Program-made: the position numbers and the translations under genes
Source of the DNA: Streptomyces sp. V4I2
GTDB taxonomy: Bacteria > Actinomycetota > Actinomycetes > Streptomycetales > Streptomycetaceae
Length of the DNA stretch: 64,000 bases
Assembly (NCBI RefSeq): GCF_030817655.1
Contig: NZ_JAUSZM010000003.1
Coordinates: 8,680,001-8,744,000, forward strand
Direction: 5' to 3'
The notes under the pieces: model-generated
Seen by the model: the letters and a program-made list of their open reading frames with translations, nothing else
Told to the model about the DNA's origin: nothing
Databases searched by the model: none
Shown here: one piece after another, positions 34,389-42,552 of the stretch
Numbering within the stretch: position 1 is the first letter of the stretch
Layout of the letters: every line of letters begins with the position of its first letter

Positions 34389-36071
34389 TCACTTGTACAT
34401 CGTCTGGTTCATGGTTCCGGGGGCGTACGCGTCCGGGTCGACCCAGACGTTGATCAGCGAGGGCTTGCCGGACTCGCGGGCGCGCCGGAGCGCGGGGCCG
34501 ATGTCGGCGGGGTCGCGGACCTCCTCGCCGTAACCGCCCAGCATCTGGGCGAACTTGTCGTAGTGGACGTCGCCGAGGGTGTTGCCGACCCGCTCGCGCT
34601 CCGGGCCGTACTTGGCGGCCTGGCCGTAACGGATCTGGTTCATGGAGGAGTTGTTGCCGACGATGCCGACGAAGGGCAGGTCGTAGCGGACCAGGGTCTC
34701 GAAGTCCCAGCCGGTGAGGGAGAAGGCGCCGTCCCCGAACAGGGCGACGACCTCCTTGTCGGGCCGCGCCTGCTTGGCGGCGAGCACGAAGGGGACGCCG
34801 ACGCCGAGGGTGCCGAGCGGCCCCGGGTCCATCCAGTGGCCCGGTGACTTGGGCTGCACGACCTGCCCGGAGAAGGTGACGATGTCGCCGCCGTCGCCGA
34901 TGTAGATGGAGTCCTCGGTGAGGAAGTCGTTGATCTCGCTGACCAGCCGGTACGGGTGGATCGGCGAGGCGTCCGACTTCAGGCTCGGCAGCCGCTTCTC
35001 GATCGCGGTCTGCTCGGCGGCCCGCAGCTCGTCGAGCCACTCCTTGCGCTTCGACGCGCCCCCGTTGACGCGCCCGGAGGCCGCCTCGGTCACCGACTTC
35101 AGCACCAGCCCGGCATCGCCGACGATCCCGAGGTCGATGTCGCGGTTCTTGCCGACGGTCCGGTAGTCGAGGTCGATCTGCACGACGGTCGCGTCCGGCG
35201 ACAGCCGCTTGCCGTAGCCCATGCGGAAGTCGAAGGGCGTACCGACGATGACGATGACGTCGGCGTTGGAGAAGGCGTACCGGCGCGACAGCTGGAAGTG
35301 GTGCGGGTCGCCCGGCGGGAGGGTGCCGCGACCGGCTCCGTTCATGTACGCCGGAATGTTCAGCGTCCGTACGAGGTCGATGGCCGCCTCGGTCCCGCGT
35401 GTCGTCCACACCTGGCTGCCCAGCAGGATGGCCGGTTTCTCGGCGTGCACGAGCAGGTCGGCGAGCTTCTCGATCGCCTCGGGATCACCGGCCGAGCGGG
35501 TCGAGGCGCGGTAGGCGCCCGGCTTCGGTACGCGCGCCTTGGCCACCGGCACCTTGGCGTCGAGGACGTCGCGCGGGATCTCCAGGAAGGAGGGGCCGGG
35601 CGCGCCGTGATAGCACTCGCGGAACGCCATCGACACCATGTCCGCCGCGCGCGCCGTGTCCGGCACGGCCGCCGCGAACTTGGTGATCGGCGTCATCATG
35701 TCGACGTGCGGCAGGTCCTGCAGCGACCCCATCTTGTGCTGGGTCAGCGCCCCTTGGCCGCCGATCAGCAGCATCGGGGACTCCGCGCGGAAGGCGTTGG
35801 CGACACCGGTGACGGCGTCGGTCGTACCGGGGCCCGCGGTGACGACCGCGCAGCCGGGCTTGCCGGTGATGCGGGCGTAGCCGTCCGCGGCGTGTGCGGC
35901 GACTTGTTCGTGCCGGACGTCGACGACTTCTATGCCCTCGTCGACGCAGCCGTCGTAGATGTCGATGATGTGGCCGCCGCACAGGGTGTAGATGCGGTCG
36001 ACCCCCTCGGCCTTCAGCGCCTTTGCAACGAGATGACCACCGGAAATGACGTCCTGGGTGTCGTCGGGCAT
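34389..36071 (-). CDS. Thiamine-diphosphate enzyme, probable oxalyl-CoA decarboxylase or 2-hydroxyacyl-CoA lyase
   Basis: 560 residues with the three ThDP-enzyme domains. The activating glutamate is E55 in RHEQVAAHAADGYAR; the ThDP/Mg motif runs from GDG at 446-448 to NN at 473-474. The active-site loop at 114-124 (MGSLQDLPHVD) resembles the MGAFQE-type loop of 2-hydroxyacyl-CoA lyases and acetolactate synthases more than the Tyr-Glu pair of Oxalobacter Oxc. Length matches Oxc (about 570). First gene of the leftward operon with formyl-CoA transferase, and divergent from sucCD. By context it releases CO2 from oxalyl-CoA to give formyl-CoA; 2-hydroxyacyl-CoA cleavage to formyl-CoA plus a carbonyl is a real alternative. 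Confidence 0.75.
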   Translation of the reverse strand: MPDDTQDVISGGHLVAKALKAEGVDRIYTLCGGHIIDIYDGCVDEGIEVVDVRHEQVAAHAADGYARITGKPGCAVVTAGPGTTDAVTGVANAFRAESPMLLIGGQGALTQHKMGSLQDLPHVDMMTPITKFAAAVPDTARAADMVSMAFRECYHGAPGPSFLEIPRDVLDAKVPVAKARVPKPGAYRASTRSAGDPEAIEKLADLLVHAEKPAILLGSQVWTTRGTEAAIDLVRTLNIPAYMNGAGRGTLPPGDPHHFQLSRRYAFSNADVIVIVGTPFDFRMGYGKRLSPDATVVQIDLDYRTVGKNRDIDLGIVGDAGLVLKSVTEAASGRVNGGASKRKEWLDELRAAEQTAIEKRLPSLKSDASPIHPYRLVSEINDFLTEDSIYIGDGGDIVTFSGQVVQPKSPGHWMDPGPLGTLGVGVPFVLAAKQARPDKEVVALFGDGAFSLTGWDFETLVRYDLPFVGIVGNNSSMNQIRYGQAAKYGPERERVGNTLGDVHYDKFAQMLGGYGEEVRDPADIGPALRRARESGKPSLINVWVDPDAYAPGTMNQTMYK

Positions 36072-36114
36072 GGCGAAGTCCTGTCCCTTCGTAGGGGGTT
36101 GGAACGCTCTCGCG

Positions 36115-36146
36115 GTACATTGCATACAGTCGACGAATACTGTATG
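36115..36146. promoter_or_regulatory. Inverted-repeat operator in the oxc/sucC divergent promoter
   Basis: CATACAGT (36123-36130) and ACTGTATG (36139-36146) form a perfect 8-bp inverted repeat around an 8-bp spacer that contains GTCGAC across its edge; ATTGCATAC precedes it. It lies midway between the divergent starts at 36071 and 36216. The half-site resembles the GntR-type ATACTGTA core at 4797-4816 and also the dispersed GTATGCAGTCGAC motif. Confidence 0.55.
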
Positions 36147-36215
36147 AAGCTTGTTATCCCGCATCCGGTGGGTGGTGTCCAGGGGGCGTGCGGCACTTTT
36201 AAGGCAGGAGCCGAG

Positions 36216-37346
36216 ATGGACCTGTACGAGCACCAGGCAAGGGAACTCTTCGAGGAACACGGCATCTTGGTGCCGAGGGCGGGGGTCACCGACTCGCCCA
36301 AGGAGGCACGCGAGATCGCCCGCGGACTGGGTGGTCGTGTCGTGGTGAAAGCCCAGGTGAAGACTGGTGGCCGGGGCAAGGCGGGCGGGGTCAAACTCGC
36401 CTCCGATCCGGCCGCAGCAGAACTGACGGCCCGTCAGATTCTGGGCATGGACATCAAGGGCCACACGGTCGGCAAGGTGATGCTGGCCCAACCCGTGGAC
36501 ATCGAGGCCGAGTTCTACGTCTCCTACGTCCTGGACCGCGCGGCCGGCCGCTTCCTCGCGATCGCCTCCGCGGAGGGTGGGATGGAGATCGAGGAGATCG
36601 CCGCCAGTCGACCGGAGGCCGTAGCCCGTATACACATCGACCCGGCGGAGGGTGTCACCTCGGCGAAGGCGGCCGGGATCGCGGAGGCCGCCGGACTGCC
36701 GCCGCAGACCGTCGACGTCCTCGTCCGGCTGTGGGAGGTGCTGGTCCGGGAGGACGCGGTCCTCGTCGAGGTCAACCCGCTCGTCCGGACCCGGCAGGGG
36801 CAGATCCTCGCCCTCGACGGCAAGGTCACCCTCGACGACAACGCCCGCTTCCGACAGGCACGTTGGGGGGCGGAAGGCGCGGCGCACGACGACCCGCTGG
36901 AGGCGGCGGCGGCCGCCAAGGGCCTCAACTACGTCAAGCTCGACGGCGAGGTCGGCATCATCGGCAACGGCGCCGGCCTCGTCATGTCGACCCTCGACGT
37001 GGTCGCCGGCTGCGGGGCCCGCCCCGCCAACTTCCTCGACATCGGCGGCGGCGCGTCGGCGCAGATCATGGCCGACGGCCTCTCGGTCATCCTCTCCGAC
37101 CCGGCCGTGAAGTCCGTCTTCGTCAACGTCTTCGGCGGCATCACCGCCTGCGACGCGGTCGCCGACGGCATCGTGCAGGCCCTGGACACCGTCCAGTTGA
37201 CCAAACCGCTGGTCGTGCGCCTCGACGGCAACAACGCGGCGCGCGGCCGCAGCATCCTCGACGGGCGTGCCCACCCGCTGGTCCAGCAGGCCACCACCAT
37301 GGACGGCGCCGCGCGCCGCGCCGCCCAACTCGCCACCACAGCCTGA
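36216..37346 (+). CDS. sucC: Succinyl-CoA synthetase beta subunit (paralogue in oxalate block)
   Basis: 376 residues with the ATP-grasp N-terminal domain (MDLYEHQARELFEEHGILVPRAGV, VVKAQVKTGGRGKAGGVKLA, EVNPLVRTRQGQILALDGKV) and the C-terminal ligase domain (FLDIGGGASAQIMADGL, FVNVFGGITACDAVADGI). ATG 36216 follows GGCAGGAG. It pairs with sucD 11 bp downstream. Its position opposite the formyl-CoA transferase operon, rather than with TCA-cycle genes, suggests a special-purpose copy, for example supplying succinyl-CoA as CoA donor for oxalate activation or recovering ATP. Confidence 0.9.
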   Translation: MDLYEHQARELFEEHGILVPRAGVTDSPKEAREIARGLGGRVVVKAQVKTGGRGKAGGVKLASDPAAAELTARQILGMDIKGHTVGKVMLAQPVDIEAEFYVSYVLDRAAGRFLAIASAEGGMEIEEIAASRPEAVARIHIDPAEGVTSAKAAGIAEAAGLPPQTVDVLVRLWEVLVREDAVLVEVNPLVRTRQGQILALDGKVTLDDNARFRQARWGAEGAAHDDPLEAAAAAKGLNYVKLDGEVGIIGNGAGLVMSTLDVVAGCGARPANFLDIGGGASAQIMADGLSVILSDPAVKSVFVNVFGGITACDAVADGIVQALDTVQLTKPLVVRLDGNNAARGRSILDGRAHPLVQQATTMDGAARRAAQLATTA

Positions 37347-37357
37347 GGAGACGGGAC

Positions 37358-38236
37358 ATGGCGATCTACCTCACCAAGGAAAGCAAGGTCCTCGTCCAGG
37401 GCATGACCGGCGGCGAGGGCATGAAGCACACCCGCCGCATGCTCGCGGCCGGCACGAACATCGTCGGCGGCGTCAACCCGCGCAAGGCGGGCCGCACCGT
37501 CGACTTCGACGACCGTGCCGTGCCCGTCTTCGGGTCGGTTGCCGACGGTATGCAGTCGACCGGAGCCGATGTCACCGTCGTGTTCGTGCCCCCGGCCTTC
37601 GCCAGGGCGGCCGTCGTCGAGGCCGCCGACGCCGGCATCGGCCTCGCCGTCGTCATCACCGAGGGCATCCCCGTCCACGACTCCGTCGCCTTCACCACGT
37701 ACGCGAAGGAGAAGGGCACCCGCGTCATCGGTCCGAACTGCCCCGGCCTGATCACCCCCGGCCAGTCCAACGCCGGCATCATCCCGGCCGACATCACCAA
37801 GCCGGGCCGGATCGGCCTGGTGTCCAAGTCGGGCACGCTCACCTACCAACTCATGTACGAACTCCGCGACATCGGCTTCTCGACCTGCGTCGGCATCGGC
37901 GGCGACCCCGTCGTCGGCACCACCCACATCGACTGTCTCGCCGCCTTCCAGGACGACCCCGACACCGAGACCATCGTCCTCATCGGGGAGATCGGCGGCG
38001 ACGCGGAGGAACGCGCGGCCGCCTACATCCGCGAACACGTCACCAAGCCCGTCGTCGGCTACATCGCCGGCTTCACCGCGCCCGAGGGCAAGACCATGGG
38101 GCACGCGGGCGCGATCGTGTCCGGTTCCACCGGCACCGCGCAGGCCAAGAAGGCGGCACTGGAGGCGGTCGGCGTCAAGGTCGGCAGCACCCCCACCGAG
38201 ACGGCCCGCCTCGTGCTGGCCCAACTGGAGGCGTGA
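37358..38236 (+). CDS. sucD: Succinyl-CoA synthetase alpha subunit (paralogue in oxalate block)
   Basis: 292 residues. CoA-binding N-terminal half (VLVQGMTGGEGMKHTRRMLAAGTNIVGGVNPRKAG) and the phosphohistidine H249 in GKTMGHAGAIVSG near the C-terminus. ATG 37358 follows TGAGGAG. Codons 63-70 (ADGMQSTG) carry a GGTATGCAGTCGACCGG copy of the dispersed motif at 37544-37563; relatives commonly read EAMEATG here, so the motif may have been fixed by substitution. Functions with the adjacent SucC. Confidence 0.9.
   Translation: MAIYLTKESKVLVQGMTGGEGMKHTRRMLAAGTNIVGGVNPRKAGRTVDFDDRAVPVFGSVADGMQSTGADVTVVFVPPAFARAAVVEAADAGIGLAVVITEGIPVHDSVAFTTYAKEKGTRVIGPNCPGLITPGQSNAGIIPADITKPGRIGLVSKSGTLTYQLMYELRDIGFSTCVGIGGDPVVGTTHIDCLAAFQDDPDTETIVLIGEIGGDAEERAAAYIREHVTKPVVGYIAGFTAPEGKTMGHAGAIVSGSTGTAQAKKAALEAVGVKVGSTPTETARLVLAQLEA
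37544..37563. repeat. Intragenic GGTATGCAGTCGACCGG motif in sucD
   Basis: One of the best matches to the dispersed motif, lying entirely in coding sequence and using AT-rich codons in an otherwise GC-rich gene. Confidence 0.5.
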
Positions 38237-38263
38237 CCTCACTCATAGGTGACGCGAGGTCAC
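38233..38263. terminator. Inverted repeat after sucD (possible terminator or operator)
   Basis: GTGACCTC at the sucD stop codon and GAGGTCAC at 38256-38263 form an 8-bp perfect stem with a 15-nt loop. There is no T tract. It may attenuate transcription into the aldehyde dehydrogenase gene or bind a regulator. Confidence 0.35.
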
Positions 38264-38349
38264 TTACCGCAGTCGCGGCGCCTCGCTATCGTCCTTCGCA
38301 GCCATGCACCAACCCGCCCCCGACTGTGCACCGAGAGCGGAGAACCCCG

Positions 38350-39891
38350 ATGGCAACCACCCTCACCCTCAAATCAGGCACGTCCTGGACCGACGCCTGG
38401 CAGCGCTGCCTCGCCGTCGCCCCCGAGGCGTTCCACGACGACCGCGTCCTCAACCTCTGGGACTGCGCCTGGCGGGCGGACGGCCGGGCCCTGCCCGCCA
38501 CCAGCCCCGTCGACGGCAGCCCGATCGCGGGCCCGCCCCGCCTGGACCGGACCACCGCCCACCAGGCCGTACACGCCTCGCTCGACCAGCACCGCGCCTG
38601 GCGGCACATCCCCCTCGACGAGCGCCGGGCCCGCGTCGCGGCCACCCTCGACGCCCTGACCGAGCACCGCGAACTGCTCGCCCTGCTGCTCGTCTGGGAG
38701 ATCGGCAAACCCTGGCGGCTCGCCCAGGCGGACGTCGACCGGGCCATCGACGGCGTGCGCTGGTACGTCGACGGCATCGAGCCGATGCTCGCCGGCCGGG
38801 CCCCGCTGGACGGCCCGGTGTCGAACGTCGCGAGCTGGAACTACCCGATGAGCGTGCTCGTTCACGCAGTGCTGGTCCAGGCACTGGCAGGCAACGCGGT
38901 CATCGCCAAGGCCCCGACCGACGGCGGTGTGGCCTGTCTGACGCTGGCGTGTGCGCTCGCCGCCCGCGAGGGGATTCCCGTCACCCTCGTCAGCGGCAGC
39001 GGAGGCGAGCTGTCCGAGGCGCTGGTGCGGGCGCCGGAGATCGGCTGCGTCTCCTTCGTCGGCGGCCGCGACACCGGCGCCGCGGTGGCCACGGCCGTCG
39101 CCGACCTCGGCAAACGACACGTACTCGAACAGGAGGGACTCAACACCTGGGGCATCTGGAACTACACGGACTGGGACGCGCTCACGGCGGTCGTGCCCAA
39201 GCTCTTCGACTACGGCAAGCAGCGCTGCACGGCGTACCCGCGCTTCGTCGTCCAGCGGCAGCTGTTCGACGAGTTCCTCGCGGCGTACCTCCCGGCGGTC
39301 CGCACGCTGAGGGTCGGCCACCCGCTCGCGGTCGAGCACCCCGACGACCCCTACCCCCGGCTGGACTTCGGGCCCGTCATCAACGCGGCCAAGGCCAAGG
39401 AACTGCACGACCAGGTCGCCGAGGCCGTCGACCGCGGCGCCGTCCCGCTGCACCGCGGCCGGCCGGCCGACGCGCGCTTCCTGCCCGGCCAGGACACGTC
39501 GGCGTACGTCCAACCGGTCACGCTGCTGAATCCGCCGCCGTCCTCCCCGCTGCACCACGCGGAACCGTTCGGCCCGGTCGACACCATCGTCCTGGTCGAC
39601 ACGGAGGCGGAGCTGCTGGCCGCGATGAACGCGTCCAACGGCGCGCTGGTGGCCACGCTGTCCACGGACGACCGGGCGACCTTCGACCGACTCGCCCCGC
39701 AGATCCGGGCGTTCAAGGTCGGGCACGGCACACCTCGCTCCCGCGGTGACCGTGACGAGTTGTTCGGCGGGTTCGGCGCGTCCTGGCGGGGCGCGTTCGT
39801 CGGCGGCGAACTCCTGGTGCGGGCCGTGACCCACGGCCCGGCGGGGGAGCGGCTGCCCGGCAACTTCCCGGAGTACCAGCTCATGCCGTGA
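38350..39891 (+). CDS. Aldehyde dehydrogenase family protein (divergent)
   Basis: 513 residues. ALDH landmarks are the oxyanion Asn in SWNYPM, the region FVGGRDTGAAVATAVADLG, a glutamate in VLEQEGLNTWGIW (the usual ELGG is altered) and the catalytic Cys in GKQRCTAYPRFVV. The C-terminal part (EPFGPVDTIVLVDTEAELLAAMNASNGALVATLST) is typical. It follows sucCD by 113 bp in the same direction. It may oxidise an aldehyde product of the ThDP enzyme or glyoxylate/glyoxal, but sequence alone does not set the substrate. Confidence 0.85.
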   Translation: MATTLTLKSGTSWTDAWQRCLAVAPEAFHDDRVLNLWDCAWRADGRALPATSPVDGSPIAGPPRLDRTTAHQAVHASLDQHRAWRHIPLDERRARVAATLDALTEHRELLALLLVWEIGKPWRLAQADVDRAIDGVRWYVDGIEPMLAGRAPLDGPVSNVASWNYPMSVLVHAVLVQALAGNAVIAKAPTDGGVACLTLACALAAREGIPVTLVSGSGGELSEALVRAPEIGCVSFVGGRDTGAAVATAVADLGKRHVLEQEGLNTWGIWNYTDWDALTAVVPKLFDYGKQRCTAYPRFVVQRQLFDEFLAAYLPAVRTLRVGHPLAVEHPDDPYPRLDFGPVINAAKAKELHDQVAEAVDRGAVPLHRGRPADARFLPGQDTSAYVQPVTLLNPPPSSPLHHAEPFGPVDTIVLVDTEAELLAAMNASNGALVATLSTDDRATFDRLAPQIRAFKVGHGTPRSRGDRDELFGGFGASWRGAFVGGELLVRAVTHGPAGERLPGNFPEYQLMP

Positions 39892-40166
39892 GACCGACCG
39901 TGCGAGGCCGGTACGACGGGGCGCGCCCGCAGCACCCCGCCGGCGACCGGCTCAGGTGACGGCCGACGGCCGGGTGGTGTCCGCATCCCGCGGGCACCAC
40001 CCGGTGGTCACCTCGCCGGCCGGCCACCGTGCCGCGATCTGCGGACGGGGGCGCGGAAGGCTCGGCACGAGGTGGTTCATGCGTCGAACCGACGCAGGCC
40101 GACGAGGAGTGGAGCAGCAGGGCCCGTAGGGCGCACACCGGCACCATGCCCAGCCCCTCCGGCGCG
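39892..40166. other. Intergenic region between convergent ALDH and DUF2254 genes
   Basis: 275 bases of high-GC sequence between two convergent stop codons. Short open frames across it lack ribosome sites and family features. I see no clear hairpin terminator with a T tract. Confidence 0.5.
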
Positions 40167-41495
40167 TCAGCCGATGCCCTGACGGTCCGGTTGCAGGGCG
40201 AAGGTCCGGTCCGAAGCCTCCGGCACACCACGCTCCACGGCCTGCGCGAGCAGCGCCCGATGGCGCAGCAGCGGCTCCCGCCGCTCCTCGGGGACCAGGA
40301 GGGCCAAGTCGTCGAGTCCGGCCAGCAGACGGCGCGTGACCTGCGGATGGTCTACGGCACAGCCACGGATCTCGGCGAATCCCAGATCCACCAGCGCGGC
40401 CCAGCCCGGCACGGGCTGCACGAGCCGGACGGCGCCCCGTCGGTCCCGGTGCAGCGAGGCGTCCAGTGGCCGCGGGGCCAGGGCGGCCAGGAACTGCACG
40501 ATCCGGTCCAGGGCCTGTACGGCCGTCGTCGGATCGTTGACCGCCGGGGACAGCGCCCTGAGCGCGATGTCGGACAGCTGGCGCAGCCCGAAGCCGAGAT
40601 CCTGGTGGAAGGTGCGCTCGACACCGACGGAGACGGAGTAGCGCAGCGCGCGGTACGGCGGCATCCGGCCACCGTGCACGGCCAGGACGGGCGTGCCGGG
40701 CACGACGAAGTCCCCGGTCCGCGGAATCAGCCGCAGGACGACGTCGTGCTGCCGCGCCACCCGCACCAGCCGGGCGATGTTCACGTCCCGCAGGACGCCG
40801 GCCCGCCCCTCGTGGGCGATCCACGCCGTCTCGGGCCCGAGCGCGTGCCCTTCGGCGGATGCCCCGACCGGCAGCAGGGCGACCACCCCGAACGCCTCCC
40901 CGACGATCCGGTCGATCACGTGCCCGACCCGCATCAGCCGCAGCGTCGTGTTCACGTACATCACGAACAGCAGCAGGCTCAGTGCGACCATGACGAGCGT
41001 GACGAGCGACTGGACAAGGGGGACCGAGGTGACCAGCCGGGGGTCGGGGTCGCTGTCGTACGCGGTCAGGACGAGCAGGGTCAGCAGGAAGGTCGCGAGG
41101 AAGACGGCGAAGGTCGCCTTGGTGATCCGGGACCGTACGAAGATCCGCACCACCCGCGGGCTGAACTGACCGCTCGCCATCTGCACCGCGACCAACGAGA
41201 TGCTGAAGACCACGCCGATGAAGGTCATCATCGCCGAGCTCACCGTGGTCACCACGGTCCGCGCGTCGTCCGCGACCTTCAGCAGTTCCTCGACCGCGTC
41301 GTACTCGCCCCGGTCCTGAAGCGCCTCGACGATCCTGGTGTCGATCTCCGACGCCACCGCCCACACGAGGAACACGCCCACCATGGCCGTGGCGGGCGCG
41401 AACCAGAACGTGTCCCGCAGATGCTCCCTGAGGGGCGACAGCGCCCGCGGTCTGCGCCCGGCGGACGGGCTGTGCGTAACCTTCCAGTCGCTCAT
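40167..41495 (-). CDS. DUF2254 family membrane protein
   Basis: 442 residues. The N-terminal third has four membrane helices (about 30-52, 85-115, 128-150, 165-185), with VFSISLVAVQMASGQFSPRVVR between helices 2 and 3 as the recognisable DUF2254 signature. The C-terminal half is soluble and includes DLGFGLRQLSDIALRALSPAVNDPTTAVQALDR. No function is established for the family; it is an integral membrane protein in many bacteria. It is transcribed alone, convergent with the aldehyde dehydrogenase and facing away from the tRNA gene. Confidence 0.87.
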   Translation of the reverse strand: MSDWKVTHSPSAGRRPRALSPLREHLRDTFWFAPATAMVGVFLVWAVASEIDTRIVEALQDRGEYDAVEELLKVADDARTVVTTVSSAMMTFIGVVFSISLVAVQMASGQFSPRVVRIFVRSRITKATFAVFLATFLLTLLVLTAYDSDPDPRLVTSVPLVQSLVTLVMVALSLLLFVMYVNTTLRLMRVGHVIDRIVGEAFGVVALLPVGASAEGHALGPETAWIAHEGRAGVLRDVNIARLVRVARQHDVVLRLIPRTGDFVVPGTPVLAVHGGRMPPYRALRYSVSVGVERTFHQDLGFGLRQLSDIALRALSPAVNDPTTAVQALDRIVQFLAALAPRPLDASLHRDRRGAVRLVQPVPGWAALVDLGFAEIRGCAVDHPQVTRRLLAGLDDLALLVPEERREPLLRHRALLAQAVERGVPEASDRTFALQPDRQGIG

Positions 41496-41637
41496 GGTGA
41501 GACCTTAGTTTCACCGGCCCGGTCACCCCGGGAGCGCCGCTCGGGCGACGGATATGCAGGTGAAAGCCACTGCGAAACCTTGGTATTGTTGTCCGTGTCG
41601 CCGCCGGGTACACCCCCGGCCAGGCGGCAGACACCTG

Positions 41638-41725
41638 GTCCGGGTGGCGGAATGGCAGACGCGCTAGCTTGAGGTGCTAGTGCCCTTTATCGGGCGTGGG
41701 GGTTCAAGTCCCCCCTCGGACACCA
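41638..41725 (+). tRNA. tRNA-Leu, anticodon GAG, CCA encoded
   Basis: Class II tRNA of 88 nt. The acceptor stem GTCCGGG pairs with CTCGGAC (one G-T pair), followed by discriminator A and an encoded CCA. The anticodon loop is CTTGAGG giving anticodon GAG; a long variable arm TGCCCTTTATCGGGC is present, and the T arm reads GGGGGTTCAAGTCCCCC. No integrase gene or repeated tRNA end is seen on either side. Confidence 0.95.
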
Positions 41726-41734
41726 CATGACATG

Positions 41735-41762
41735 AGACCCCTGTTCATCAGGGGTCTTCTGC
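41735..41762. terminator. Hairpin terminator after tRNA-Leu and tetR
   Basis: AGACCCCTG (41735-41743) pairs with CAGGGGTCT (41749-41757) around TTCAT, followed by TCTGCTTTT. It lies 10 bp after the tRNA and overlaps the end of the convergent tetR gene, so it probably terminates the tRNA transcript. Confidence 0.75.
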
Positions 41763-42338
41763 TTTTCCGGGTGCTCCCGCGCGCAGTCCGTCCATGACGA
41801 GGTCCAGCAGCCGGGCGGTGCGCGTCCGCCAGTCTCCGCGGGGATCGATCTGCCAGAGGCCGGCTATGGCGAGGAAGAAGTCGTCCGCGGTGACTCCCGG
41901 GCGGATGGTGCCGGCCTCCTCGCTCGCGCGGAGCAGGACCTCGGCCGCGGCCGTCACGGGGGTGTGGCCCGGTTTCGCCGGGCCGTCCGCTGTGCTCATG
42001 GCGTGGCGGATCGCCTCCGCCATGCCGACCTTGGCCATCGCGAACTGCGCCAGCCGGTCCATCCACTCGCGCAGCGCCCGGGCGGGTGCGTGCGTTTCGA
42101 GCAGCTGGGACGCGGCGTCGGCGACCTGCTGCATCTCGTAGCGGTAGACCTCCAGGACGAGCGCCTCGCGGTTGGGGAAGTTCCGGTAGAACGTGCCCTG
42201 TCCGACGCCCGCCTTCTTCGCGATCGCACTGAGCGGGGCGTCCGCGGAGTGCGTCAGCTCGGCCAGCGCCACTTTCAGGATGCGCTCGCGGTTGCGTTGC
42301 GCGTCCGAGCGCAGAGGCGTGTCCTTCTTCTGCTGCAC
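41748..42338 (-). CDS. TetR-family transcriptional regulator
   Basis: 196 residues. The N-terminal helix-turn-helix (about 13-58) reads RERILKVALAELTHSADAPLSAIAKKAGVGQGTFYRNFPNREAL; the rest is the helical ligand-binding domain. It is divergent from the PaoABC-like operon, and two perfect GGACAGCTGTCC palindromes lie in the shared promoter 46-87 bp upstream of its start. It therefore probably represses both itself and the aldehyde oxidoreductase operon until an effector binds. The effector is not evident. Confidence 0.9.
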   Translation of the reverse strand: MQQKKDTPLRSDAQRNRERILKVALAELTHSADAPLSAIAKKAGVGQGTFYRNFPNREALVLEVYRYEMQQVADAASQLLETHAPARALREWMDRLAQFAMAKVGMAEAIRHAMSTADGPAKPGHTPVTAAAEVLLRASEEAGTIRPGVTADDFFLAIAGLWQIDPRGDWRTRTARLLDLVMDGLRAGAPGKAEDP

Positions 42339-42383
42339 TCGTCCTCCTGGTGGACGCGCGGCCGAAAGCCGTCCTTGCTAACC

Positions 42384-42425
42384 GGACAGCTGTCCACTAC
42401 GTTCGAGGTAAGCGGACAGCTGTCC
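42384..42425. promoter_or_regulatory. Two TetR operators, perfect GGACAGCTGTCC palindromes
   Basis: Identical 12-bp palindromes lie at 42384-42395 and 42414-42425, 30 bp centre to centre, each extended by C on the left and A on the right. They lie in the tetR/paoA divergent promoter and are strong candidate binding sites for the adjacent TetR protein. Confidence 0.8.
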
Positions 42426-42552
42426 ATTTGAGTCCACTCTAGCGCCGTTGCGACGGCGTTGCTCCCCCGCGTCCACCCGAAACGTCTCCTGACTCGGCTG
42501 ACTGCCGGAGCGTGCCCGCCACCTGCTCCGGATACGCGAAAGAAGGCTGATC

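Noticed and set aside
36216..38236. sucCD as ordinary TCA-cycle genes
   Set aside because: Placed opposite the formyl-CoA transferase operon with a shared operator; pathway-specific copy is more likely, though not proven.
39881..40231. 116-codon frame on the - strand between ALDH and DUF2254 genes
   Set aside because: Overlaps both neighbours, composition is shadow-like and no ribosome site is present.
41638..41725. tRNA-Leu as an attachment site for an integrated element
   Set aside because: No integrase, excisionase or repeated tRNA 3' end is visible on either side.
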